In this document: positions 18,133-25,065 of the stretch, piece after piece
Position numbering within the stretch: position 1 is the first letter of the stretch
Layout of the letters: every line of letters begins with the position of its first letter
Assembly: GCF_014649695.1 (NCBI RefSeq)
Contig: NZ_BMTN01000002.1
Location: 1-64,000, forward strand
DNA length: 64,000 nucleotides
Direction of reading: 5' to 3'
Source: Streptomyces kurssanovii
Lineage (GTDB): Bacteria; Actinomycetota; Actinomycetes; Streptomycetales; Streptomycetaceae
Position numbers and translations under genes: made by a program
The notes under the pieces: generated by a model
What the model was told of the DNA's origin: nothing
Seen by the model: only the letters and a program-made list of their open reading frames with translations
The model's database searches: none

Positions 18133-18207
18133 TCAGGCGTTGGGGCGCTTTCCGTGGTTCGCGCCCTTCTTCTTACGGGCGCGCCGCTTGTTGCCTCGCT
18201 TGGACAT
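18133..18207 (-). CDS. 50S ribosomal protein bL37 (24 residues)
   Basis: ATG 18207 to TGA at 18133 encodes MSKRGNKRRARKKKG followed by ANHGKRPNA. The Lys/Arg-rich start and the exact C-terminal NHGKRPN motif match the tiny actinobacterial large-subunit protein bL37 seen in mycobacterial ribosome structures. A GAGGGAGA ribosome-binding site precedes the ATG. It is easily missed by gene finders because of its size. It stands alone, with its own strong terminator. Confidence 0.9.
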   Translation of the reverse strand: MSKRGNKRRARKKKGANHGKRPNA

Positions 18208-18273
18208 GCGGGTCTCCCTCGAATCGGGACCTTTCGGACGCCGTCAGTCTAGGAACCGCGCCTCGGGGCCGCA

Positions 18274-18732
18274 TCAGCTCGCCGTGGTCAGCACACGCTC
18301 CAGGTCCGCGAGGTCCTTGCCGATCGAGCCACGCACCTTGCGCGCCATCAGCGGGGCGGCGAGGCGGTAGTAGCCGCCGGCCTCGCCGCGCACCCGGATA
18401 CGGGCCAGGGTGCCGTTCCGCCGTGGCGCGAAGGTATACGTGACGTGCATCGGCATCGGACCCGCCACCGAGACCATGTCGAGCAGCCGGAGCGGTTCAT
18501 AGGCGGCCACCCGCAGCACGTAGTCGATCCGCTTGCCCAGGAAGTAGGCCGTCCGGGTCACCTCGGCCCCCACGCCGAAGCCGCCACCCTCGGCCTCCCG
18601 CGTCAGGGCGGCACGGCGGATGCCCTGGGTCCACTCGTGGTCGTGGTGCCAGTCCATGGCGTAGGACGCGACGCGCTCGGGCGGCAGCGGGATCAGACGC
18701 TCGGCCGTTTCGTCGATGCTCATTCCGCTCAC
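18274..18732 (-). CDS. SRPBCC family protein (polyketide cyclase/lipid-binding fold)
   Basis: 152 residues from GTG 18732; an internal ATG at 18723 (MSIDETAERL) is a possible alternative start. It opens with a typical START-like segment, ETAERLIPLPPERVASYAMDWHH, and ends with a long C-terminal helix, KVRGSIGKDLADLERVL, that would close the ligand cavity. GAEVTRTAYFLGKRIDYVLRV forms the central strands. The ligand is unknown. It is followed in the same direction, upstream, by a carboxymuconolactone-decarboxylase-like gene. Confidence 0.8.
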   Translation of the reverse strand: MSGMSIDETAERLIPLPPERVASYAMDWHHDHEWTQGIRRAALTREAEGGGFGVGAEVTRTAYFLGKRIDYVLRVAAYEPLRLLDMVSVAGPMPMHVTYTFAPRRNGTLARIRVRGEAGGYYRLAAPLMARKVRGSIGKDLADLERVLTTAS

Positions 18733-18822
18733 CCGCTCCTCTCCCGGCCGGACCTGCCGTCCTGCCTGCGGTCAGGATCGCGGTGGGGGGCCCGCGCCGC
18801 GACCGGCCGGGGCGGCGCGGGC

Positions 18823-19278
18823 CTACCAGCCGGCGCCGGCGATCTGGCGGGTGGTGGCGTTGAACCGGTTGAACATGTTGGTCACGCCGATCATCAGCGT
18901 CAGTGAGGCGAGCTGCTTCTCGTCGTAGTGCTCGGCGGCCGCGTTCCAGACGTCGTCCGGGACGGGGTCGGACCGGTCCGCCAGCCGGGTCGCCGCCTCG
19001 GTCAGCGCCAGGGCCGCACGCTCCGCGTCGGTGAAGTACGGCGTTTCCCGCCAGGCCGCGACGGCCGCCAGCCGCTCCTCTGTCTCCCCTGCCTTGCGGG
19101 CGCTCCGCGTACCGGCGACGACGCAGTAGCTGCACCCGTTGATCTGGCTGGCCCGCAGGTGCACCAACTCCAGGGTCGCCGAGGGGACTCCACCCGTACG
19201 GGCGGCCTTCAGCAGGTCGAGTACGGGCTGCATGGCCTCGGGAATGACGACTGCCGGGTTGCTGATCCGTGCCTGCAT
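18823..19278 (-). CDS. AhpD-like carboxymuconolactone decarboxylase family protein
   Basis: I place the start at ATG 19278 (MQARISNPAV), eight bases after GAGGAG; an ATG 15 bases upstream lacks such a site. The 151-residue helical protein carries the family motif LRASQINGCSYCVV, with the redox CxxC, and a downstream TDAERAALALTEAAT helix. Members include alkylhydroperoxidase AhpD-type enzymes acting in peroxide or redox defence. It is followed about 90 bases downstream by the SRPBCC gene and may be co-transcribed with it. Confidence 0.85.
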   Translation of the reverse strand: MQARISNPAVVIPEAMQPVLDLLKAARTGGVPSATLELVHLRASQINGCSYCVVAGTRSARKAGETEERLAAVAAWRETPYFTDAERAALALTEAATRLADRSDPVPDDVWNAAAEHYDEKQLASLTLMIGVTNMFNRFNATTRQIAGAGW

Positions 19279-19415
19279 GATCGTGCTCCTCATCGCTTCC
19301 GCCGCGTTCGTGCTCCGTCACCGACATGACATTCGGCGACGGGCAGATGTGACAGGCCGGGCGGAACTCCGGGGAACACCTTTCACGGACAGCTGCCGGC
19401 CGGGCGCCGTATGCG

Positions 19416-20309
19416 TCAGCCCGGGGCAGGTTCGGCCGGGCGCAGCGGTGCGGGTGCCGCCCGGCGGGCCAGCCGGCGGCGGGTGCGGGTGAGCATCAGA
19501 CGGGCCGTCAGGGGGTGCAAGTGGCGTACCAGGGCCCAGTACAGGCGGCCGCGCAGGTTGTGGAGCCTCACGACGGTCGTGAGCGTGGCCGTCTCGTCCT
19601 CGATCAGGAGCGAGGCCCGGAAGTCGAGGTGCCCCGCGTCCTTGCCCAGGAGAATCTCGTTCGGCGCGGTCGCACGGACGGGGAACGGGAGGACGGTGCG
19701 CCAGGCACCGGGATCCCGGGGCGTTCCAGGGTTCAGCGGGATCCGGCAGGCGTCCACGAAGTCCGGCTTCTCATAAGCCTGTCGGGCCAGGGCGGCCGAC
19801 GCCGGGGGCGGGACGGCCTTGGCCCGGTCGCCGACGGCACGGTGCATGAGGCGCGCCCTGCGGGTCCAGCGGGTGGGCCGCAGCGGGGCGCCGGGGGTGG
19901 CGGCACGGACGGCGTTGTCGAGCAGTTCCTCGATCATCGTGTCGTGCAAGGGCCCGATCACCAGCGCCCACAGCAGGGTCTCCCGGACGTTCTGCCGCTG
20001 TTCGAGCACATGCCGCACCAGGCACCGGTCGGGGCCGAGCGGCTCGATCTCCAGTGCGTGGAAGCCGTTCTCCGGGGGCGGGAAGTCGAAGCGTATGCGG
20101 CGGCCGGGCTCGTACTCCCCGACCGCGTAGCGGACGAAGCCGTGACCGCCGTCGGCGCCGACACCGAGCGGCCGGTCGAAGCGGATCGGGGGCCATACCG
20201 GAGTGGGGCTGAGCGGGTCGTCGGGGGCCGAGACGCGGTCCAGCAGGGCACCGACGGTCTCCGCCGGGGCGTCGACGATCCGCTCGTGAACGTTCCGCAG
20301 CGTGCGCAT
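19416..20309 (-). CDS. DUF2867 domain protein
   Basis: From ATG 20309 (MRTLRNVHERIVDAPAETV) the protein has 297 residues. The N-terminal half has the look of an SRPBCC-like DUF2867 domain (GHGFVRYAVGEYEPGRRIRFDF, LVRHVLEQRQNVRETLLWALVIGPLHDTMIEELL). The second half repeats a similar pattern (TVLPFPVRATAPNEILLGKDAGHLDF, TVVRLHNLRGRLYW), so it may be an internal duplication of the fold. It is divergent from a TetR gene across a 43-bp spacer that holds palindromic operators, so TetR repression is very likely. The ligand is unknown. Confidence 0.8.
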   Translation of the reverse strand: MRTLRNVHERIVDAPAETVGALLDRVSAPDDPLSPTPVWPPIRFDRPLGVGADGGHGFVRYAVGEYEPGRRIRFDFPPPENGFHALEIEPLGPDRCLVRHVLEQRQNVRETLLWALVIGPLHDTMIEELLDNAVRAATPGAPLRPTRWTRRARLMHRAVGDRAKAVPPPASAALARQAYEKPDFVDACRIPLNPGTPRDPGAWRTVLPFPVRATAPNEILLGKDAGHLDFRASLLIEDETATLTTVVRLHNLRGRLYWALVRHLHPLTARLMLTRTRRRLARRAAPAPLRPAEPAPG

Positions 20310-20314
20310 CACAC

Positions 20315-20358
20315 CTCCATACGGTGGCGTACGTTTCTCCGTACGGTACCGTATGGAG
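20315..20358. promoter_or_regulatory. TetR operators in the DUF2867/TetR divergent promoter
   Basis: An outer perfect inverted repeat CTCCATACGGT (20315-20325) / ACCGTATGGAG (20348-20358) encloses the spacer. Inside it a perfect palindrome TACGGTACCGTA lies at 20342-20353, and an imperfect copy TACGGTGGCGTA lies at 20320-20331, exactly 22 bp away. The downstream copy overlaps the TetR start codon, which fits autorepression. Confidence 0.85.
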
Positions 20359-20946
20359 ATGCGGAAAGGTGAGACGGAGAAGAACCGGGAGCGCAAACGG
20401 CTGACCGCCGGCGACTGGGCGGACGCCGCTCTCGCGGCCATGGCGGAGCGTGGGCTCGCCGGGGTCGCCGTGGAACCACTCGCCGCCCGGCTCGGCACCA
20501 CCAAGGGCAGCTTCTACTGGCACTTCGCCAACCGGGACGCACTGATCGCCGCAGCGCTCGAGCGCTGGGAGGAGATCTGCACCGAGCAGATCATCGTCGC
20601 CGTCGAGGCCGAGGCCGACCCGGAGAAGCGGCTGCGCACCCTGCTGCACCACGCGACGACGTCGGCCGCGGACGATCCGCTCGAGGTGTCACTGCTCGCC
20701 ACCGCCGCCGACCCCCGGGTGGCCGCGGTCCTCGAGCGGGTGACCGAGCGCCGCATCGGGTACGTGGCCGGGCTCTTCGAGGAGTTGGGCTTCGGCACGC
20801 AGGAGGCGGCCCGCCTCGGCCTGCTGGCCTACAGCAGCTACCTCGGGCACACCCAGCTCAGCCATGCCGTCCCCCACGCCCTGCCCACCGGCGCCGGCCG
20901 GGACGCCTACCTGGAGTCCGTCGTCGACACCCTCCTCCGCCGGTAG
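20353..20946 (+). CDS. TetR/AcrR family repressor
   Basis: Start at ATG 20353 or 20359 (MRKGETEKNRERKRL); 197 residues. The N-terminal HTH is LAGVAVEPLAARLGTTKGSFYWHFANRDALIAAAL, a textbook TetR recognition region. The C-terminal ligand-binding part has the usual helices (EVSLLATAADPRVAAVLERVTERR). The proximal start lies inside the palindromic operator shared with the divergent DUF2867 gene, its probable target. Confidence 0.9.
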   Translation: MEMRKGETEKNRERKRLTAGDWADAALAAMAERGLAGVAVEPLAARLGTTKGSFYWHFANRDALIAAALERWEEICTEQIIVAVEAEADPEKRLRTLLHHATTSAADDPLEVSLLATAADPRVAAVLERVTERRIGYVAGLFEELGFGTQEAARLGLLAYSSYLGHTQLSHAVPHALPTGAGRDAYLESVVDTLLRR

Positions 20947-21409
20947 CACCCACCGCCCGCCCGGCCGCCCGCCCGTTCGGGCCCGCGCCGGAGCGAACCG
21001 CGCGACGCCCTGGCCCGGCCCCACTGACGCCGCCGCCCTCCGACCCGGCGACGTCCTGGCGTCATCCGCCGCCGCGCCCCGGCCCGTTCGGAGCCCCCGT
21101 GGTCGAAGAACGCCCACGACGACGGCACCTTCACGTCCGTCTCGGCCCGCCGCCTTCCGGCCAAGCGCCGACGGACCGCGCGACGTCCCGGGCCGCCGCA
21201 GCACCACAGGCGCGGCCGGGCAAGCGGGCGGGCGCCGCGCCCCCACCCGCACCGTGCTCCCCAGCGCCGGAGCGAACCGCGCGACGCCCTGGCCCGGCAC
21301 CCCGCCGGACCGGCGCCCACAACAGTCCGGCGGCCGGGATCGCAGCCGCAGGCACACGCCGGCGGCCGCGCGCCGGGGCGGGCCGCGCGACGACCTGGCG
21401 GTGGAGCGC
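20947..21409. repeat. 463-bp spacer with two identical 35-bp repeats
   Basis: 20985-21019 and 21264-21298 are the same 35 bases (beginning GCGCCGGAGCGAACCG and ending CTGGCCCGGC), in direct orientation. Weaker related copies lie near 21040-21060 and 21370-21400. No gene is seen; the spacer lies between the convergent TetR and Ku genes. Confidence 0.65.
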
Positions 21410-22459
21410 TCAGGCCGAGGAGCGCTTGCGCGGCGTGGACTTCTTCGGCGCCGGCTTCTTCTCCGTGGAGGACGTCGACTTCGTCGTGGACCTGGACGCC
21501 GACTTCTTCGCCGCGGTCGACGTCGACTTCGCCGCCGTCTTCTTGGCGGCCGTCTTCTTCGCCGCCGTCGAGGTCGACTTCTTCGTGCCGCCGGACGACT
21601 TCGGCGAGGCCGCCGCGCGCCGCCCCTTGATCGGCGTCACCCGCGCCTCCTCGCCGGAAGGCCCCTCCGCCCCCTCGCCCCGCGCCTCCTGCGCCGCCCG
21701 AACACTGCTCTCCAGCGCCGCCATGAGGTCGATGACCTTGCCGCCCTCGCGTTCCGCCGGGGCGTGCTCGGGGAGTTCGCCGCCCCCCTCCACCTTCGCG
21801 GCGATCATGGACTCGACCGCCTCACGGTAGTCGTCGTGGAGCGAGTCGAGATCGACCTCACCGAGGGTGTTCATCAGCGCGTCGGCCAGGTCGAGTTCGG
21901 CTTCCCGTACGGCCACGGCGGTCTGCGGCGCCACGCCCTCCGGCTCTCTGATCTCGTCCGGCCACAGCAGCCCGTGCATGGCGATCACGTCGTCCACGAC
22001 CCGGAGCATGCCGAGCCGCTCCCGGCCGCGGAGCGCGAACTTGGCGATCGCGACCCGCTCGGAGCGCTTGAGGGCCTCACGCAGCAGGGTGTAGGGCTTG
22101 GCGGCCGGTGCGCCGTTGGCGGAGAGGTAGTACGCCGCGTCCATCTGAAGCGGGTCGATCGCGGAGGCGGGCACGAAGGCGACGATCTCGATCGTCTTCG
22201 CGGTCGGCAGCGGGAGCGCCGCGAGATCCTCGTCGGTGATCGGGATCATCGACCCGTCGGCGTCCTCGTACGCCTTTCCGATCTCGGACGGCGTGACCTC
22301 CTTCTCCTCCAGTTCGCAGACCTTGCGGTAGCGGATCCGGCCGCCGTCGGCGGCGTGGACCTGGCGGAAGGAGACGGAGTGGTTCTCGGTGGCGTTGACC
22401 AGCTTGATCGGGATGCTGACCAGCCCGAAGGAGATCGCGCCGTTCCAGATGGATCGCAC
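21410..22459 (-). CDS. ku: Ku, DNA end-binding protein of bacterial NHEJ
   Basis: 349 residues beginning MRSIWNGAISFGLVSIPIKL, the signature bacterial Ku start. The core (residues 1-255) includes the dimer/bridge region and ends around GKVIDLMAALESSVRAA. The C-terminal ~95 residues are a Lys/Ser/Thr/Ala-rich tail with KKTAAKKTAAKSTSTAAKK-like repeats, longer than the minimal Ku and similar to actinobacterial Ku tails that contact DNA and ligase. It is divergent from the LigD-type polymerase gene with only ~51 bases between, so the pair is probably co-regulated. Confidence 0.95.
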   Translation of the reverse strand: MRSIWNGAISFGLVSIPIKLVNATENHSVSFRQVHAADGGRIRYRKVCELEEKEVTPSEIGKAYEDADGSMIPITDEDLAALPLPTAKTIEIVAFVPASAIDPLQMDAAYYLSANGAPAAKPYTLLREALKRSERVAIAKFALRGRERLGMLRVVDDVIAMHGLLWPDEIREPEGVAPQTAVAVREAELDLADALMNTLGEVDLDSLHDDYREAVESMIAAKVEGGGELPEHAPAEREGGKVIDLMAALESSVRAAQEARGEGAEGPSGEEARVTPIKGRRAAASPKSSGGTKKSTSTAAKKTAAKKTAAKSTSTAAKKSASRSTTKSTSSTEKKPAPKKSTPRKRSSA

Positions 22460-22510
22460 GTTTCATCCCTTTCGTCCGAAAAACTTCGGGTTTCGTGGGA
22501 TTCTCATCGT

Positions 22511-23398
22511 ATGACGCCGATCACGGAGGTGGAGGGGCGGCGCCTGGCGCTCTCCAACCTGGAGAAGGTCATCCATCCCGCCACCGGGACGACCAAGGGC
22601 GAGATCGTGCACTACTACGCCGTCACGGCGGAGGCGATCCTTCCCCACCTCAAGGACCGCCCGGTGTCCTTCCTGAGATATCCGGACGGGCCGGACGGGC
22701 AGCTGTTCTTCACCAAGAACCCGCCGCCGGGCACCCCGGACTGGGTGCGCACGGCGCCGGTCCCCCGCTCGGAGGACCCCAAGGCCCGCCAGGTCGTGAT
22801 CGACGACCTCGCGTCACTCGTATGGGCGGCCAACCTGGTGGTCGAGTTCCACACCCCGCAGTGGCGGGCGGACGAGCCCGCCGTCGCCGACCGCCTCGTG
22901 TTCGACCTCGACCCCGGCGCACCCGCGACCATCGCCGAGTGCTGCGAGGTGGCCGTTTGGCTGCGCGAGCGGCTCGCGCGGGACGGGCTGGAGGCGTACG
23001 CCAAGACGTCCGGCTCCAAGGGCCTGCATCTGGTCGTACCGGTGACGCCCACCCCCTCCGAGCAGGTCTCCGCCTACGCGAAGTCGCTGGCCGTCGAGGG
23101 CGAGGCCGCGCTGCCGAAGCTGGTGCTGCACCGGATGGCGCGCTCGCTGCGGCCGGGCAAGGTCTTCGTCGACCACAGCCAGAACGCCGCCGCGAAGACG
23201 ACCGCCACTCCGTACACCCTGCGCGCCCGCACGGAGCCCGCCGTCTCCGCACCGGTCACGTGGCAGGAGGTCGAGGAAGGCCGCGCGGACGGGGCCGGCC
23301 TCGTCTTCCGGCTCCACGACATCGCGCCCCGGCTGGAGCGGTACGGGGACCTCTTCGCCTCCGTGGACGACCCCGGCAGTGCCGGACGCCTGCCGTGA
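22511..23398 (+). CDS. LigD-type NHEJ polymerase/primase domain protein
   Basis: ATG 22511 gives a 295-residue stand-alone LigD_Pol (archaeo-eukaryotic primase-like) protein that fills gaps at broken ends. Motifs seen are LSNLEKVIHPA, DRPVSFLRYPDG, the catalytic DxD in RLVFDLDPG, and KTSGSKGLHLVVPV. It ends in LERYGDLFASVDD. The 3'-phosphoesterase and ligase domains of full LigD are missing; the ligase is encoded separately and overlaps by four bases (GTGA). The divergent neighbour is Ku. Confidence 0.92.
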   Translation: MTPITEVEGRRLALSNLEKVIHPATGTTKGEIVHYYAVTAEAILPHLKDRPVSFLRYPDGPDGQLFFTKNPPPGTPDWVRTAPVPRSEDPKARQVVIDDLASLVWAANLVVEFHTPQWRADEPAVADRLVFDLDPGAPATIAECCEVAVWLRERLARDGLEAYAKTSGSKGLHLVVPVTPTPSEQVSAYAKSLAVEGEAALPKLVLHRMARSLRPGKVFVDHSQNAAAKTTATPYTLRARTEPAVSAPVTWQEVEEGRADGAGLVFRLHDIAPRLERYGDLFASVDDPGSAGRLP

Positions 23399-24300
23399 CG
23401 CTGCCCCGGCCGCCCCTGAAGGTCGCGCTCGCCGAGTCGGTGAACACGCTGCCGCTGGGCGCCGGGCTGGCGTACGAGCCGAAGTTCGACGGGCACCGCA
23501 TGGTGATCTTCCACATCGGCGGCGAGGTGCTGCTGCAGGCCCGTTCCGGGCGGATCGTCACGGCCGCCTTCCCCGACCTGGCCGCCGCGGCGCGCGAACT
23601 GCCCGGTGACACGGTGCTCGACGGCGAGGTCGTGGTGTGGCGGAACGGGCGCACCGACTTCGCCGCCGTGCAGAAGCGCGCGGCCGCCACACCGGGCAGG
23701 GCGCCCGCGCTGGCACGCGCCCTGCCCGCCTCGTACGCCGCCTTCGACCTGCTCGCGGAGGGCGGCGTGGACCTGCGCCCGCTCGCGTACGAGAAGCGGC
23801 GGGCGCGGCTGGTGGCGGTGGCCGGGCCGCTGGGGCCGCCGCTCCAGCCCGTGCCGATGACGCGGGACCGGGCGGAGGCGGAGGGCTGGTACGAGAGCCT
23901 GCCCGGGATCGGCGTCGAGGGGCTGGTGATCAAGCGGCTGGACCAGTCGTACCGGGGCGGTGCGCGGCTGTGGCGCAAGCTGCGGCACACCCGCACCCAT
24001 GACGCGGCCGTCGTCGGCTTCACCGGCGGCGGGGAGCGTCCGGCCGCCCTCGTCGTGGTACTGCCCGACGACGACACCCCGGTGGTGTCCGGTCCCCTGA
24101 CGCCGGCGCTGCGGACGCAGGCGGCGGCCCTGCTCGCCGGGCGGGCGGGCGGCGGGAGCGGCACTGCGGTGGCGACCGGGATCGGCGAGGTCACCTACCG
24201 GGCGGTGGAGCCCGGGGTGACCGTGGAGGTGGAGCTGGTCACGACGCGCCACGCCGTGACCACGGTGGTACGGCTGCGGTCACCGGAAGAACTCGATTAA
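23395..24300 (+). CDS. ATP-dependent DNA ligase of the NHEJ set
   Basis: GTG 23395 overlaps the polymerase stop, so expression is coupled. The 301-residue protein has the nucleotidyltransferase motif I YEPKFDGHR (Lys is the AMP acceptor), the motif region DTVLDGEVVVW, GIEGLVIK-type motif IV (GIGVEGLVIKRLD) and WRKLRHTRTHDA (motif V region), followed by an OB-fold. Length and order fit the LigC-like or stand-alone ligase branch. With Ku and the polymerase it makes a complete minimal end-joining set lacking only the nuclease domain. Confidence 0.92.
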   Translation: MTLPRPPLKVALAESVNTLPLGAGLAYEPKFDGHRMVIFHIGGEVLLQARSGRIVTAAFPDLAAAARELPGDTVLDGEVVVWRNGRTDFAAVQKRAAATPGRAPALARALPASYAAFDLLAEGGVDLRPLAYEKRRARLVAVAGPLGPPLQPVPMTRDRAEAEGWYESLPGIGVEGLVIKRLDQSYRGGARLWRKLRHTRTHDAAVVGFTGGGERPAALVVVLPDDDTPVVSGPLTPALRTQAAALLAGRAGGGSGTAVATGIGEVTYRAVEPGVTVEVELVTTRHAVTTVVRLRSPEELD

Positions 24301-24306
24301 TCAAGT

Positions 24307-24336
24307 TTGACTAATGGGCTGTGCGGGCAGTACCTT
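24307..24336 (+). promoter_or_regulatory. sigma-70-type promoter for the SnoaL-like gene
   Basis: TTGACT (24307-24312), 18-base spacer, TACCTT (24331-24336), starting only 7 bases after the ligase stop. It lies about 50 bases upstream of the GTG at 24385. Confidence 0.55.
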
Positions 24337-24384
24337 CTGCGACGCACACGTGTGGCCCCAGTTGATGAACGGCAAGGAGAGAGT

Positions 24385-24819
24385 GTGACCTTTCTGCCCG
24401 ACACCGGATACACCCCGAGCGCGGAGGAACTGGCGAGCATCCAGGAGTGGTTCGCCGCCTACGACGCGCACAGCGCCAAGCGCGACGTCGGGCGTATGGC
24501 GGACATGGCAGTGTTCCCGCTCAACCTGATCAGCGACGACGCCGCGGGCAACGGCGCCTCCGCCCAGTGGGACCGCCGGCAGTTCGTCGAGACCATGAGC
24601 CATGTGATGGGCGAGGGGAGCGACGACATCTCCTTCGAGTCGGTACGGACCCCGGTGTTCCTCTCCCCCGCGATGGCCGTCGTCTTCACGGACTCGACCA
24701 TGACCATGGACGGCCGGACCCAGCAGCTGCGGTACGCCGACATCCTGATCAAGCAGGACGGCACGTGGGCGTTCCAGACGATGATGCAGGGCGGCTGGGG
24801 GGACAACCTCCGCCAGTAA
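24385..24819 (+). CDS. NTF2/SnoaL-like (DUF4440-type) protein
   Basis: GTG 24385 follows AAGGAGAGA. The 144-residue protein reads as a cone-shaped NTF2-like fold: EELASIQEWFAAYDAHSAKRD helix, then FPLNLISDD, FVETMSHVMGEG, and C-terminal strands TMTMDGRTQQLRYADILIKQDGTWAFQTMMQGGWG. No catalytic His/Asp set is obvious, so it could bind a small ligand rather than catalyse. It has its own promoter and terminators. Confidence 0.75.
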   Translation: MTFLPDTGYTPSAEELASIQEWFAAYDAHSAKRDVGRMADMAVFPLNLISDDAAGNGASAQWDRRQFVETMSHVMGEGSDDISFESVRTPVFLSPAMAVVFTDSTMTMDGRTQQLRYADILIKQDGTWAFQTMMQGGWGDNLRQ

Positions 24820-24822
24820 CGG

Positions 24823-24932
24823 CCCTGCCGGCCGGGGGGCGTCACCCCCCGGCATCTCCCCGGCCGGCAGGGCGCGAGCACCACGGGCACCGCCTCGCGG
24901 GCCGGTCCGCGCGCACCGCGGACCGGCCCGCG
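24823..24932 (+). terminator. two strong tandem terminator hairpins
   Basis: First: CCCTGCCGGCCGGGG (24823-24837) with CCCCGGCCGGCAGGG (24858-24872), 15 perfect pairs. Second: CGCGGGCCGGTCCGCG (24896-24911) with CGCGGACCGGCCCGCG (24917-24932), 15 of 16 arm positions complementary with the odd one a G-U-type pair, 5-nt loop. They insulate the SnoaL-like gene from the HEAT gene. Confidence 0.75.
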
Positions 24933-25065
24933 ACGGCGGCAACAGGCCTGGATTCAACAACCCCGAGACAACCCCGTCGGATACCGGTCAGGATGTCGGA
25001 TCCTTGGGGCACACTTCCCCCAGACACAGGGTTGAGACCCAAGGTTTCTTGGGAGGGGGACAATC

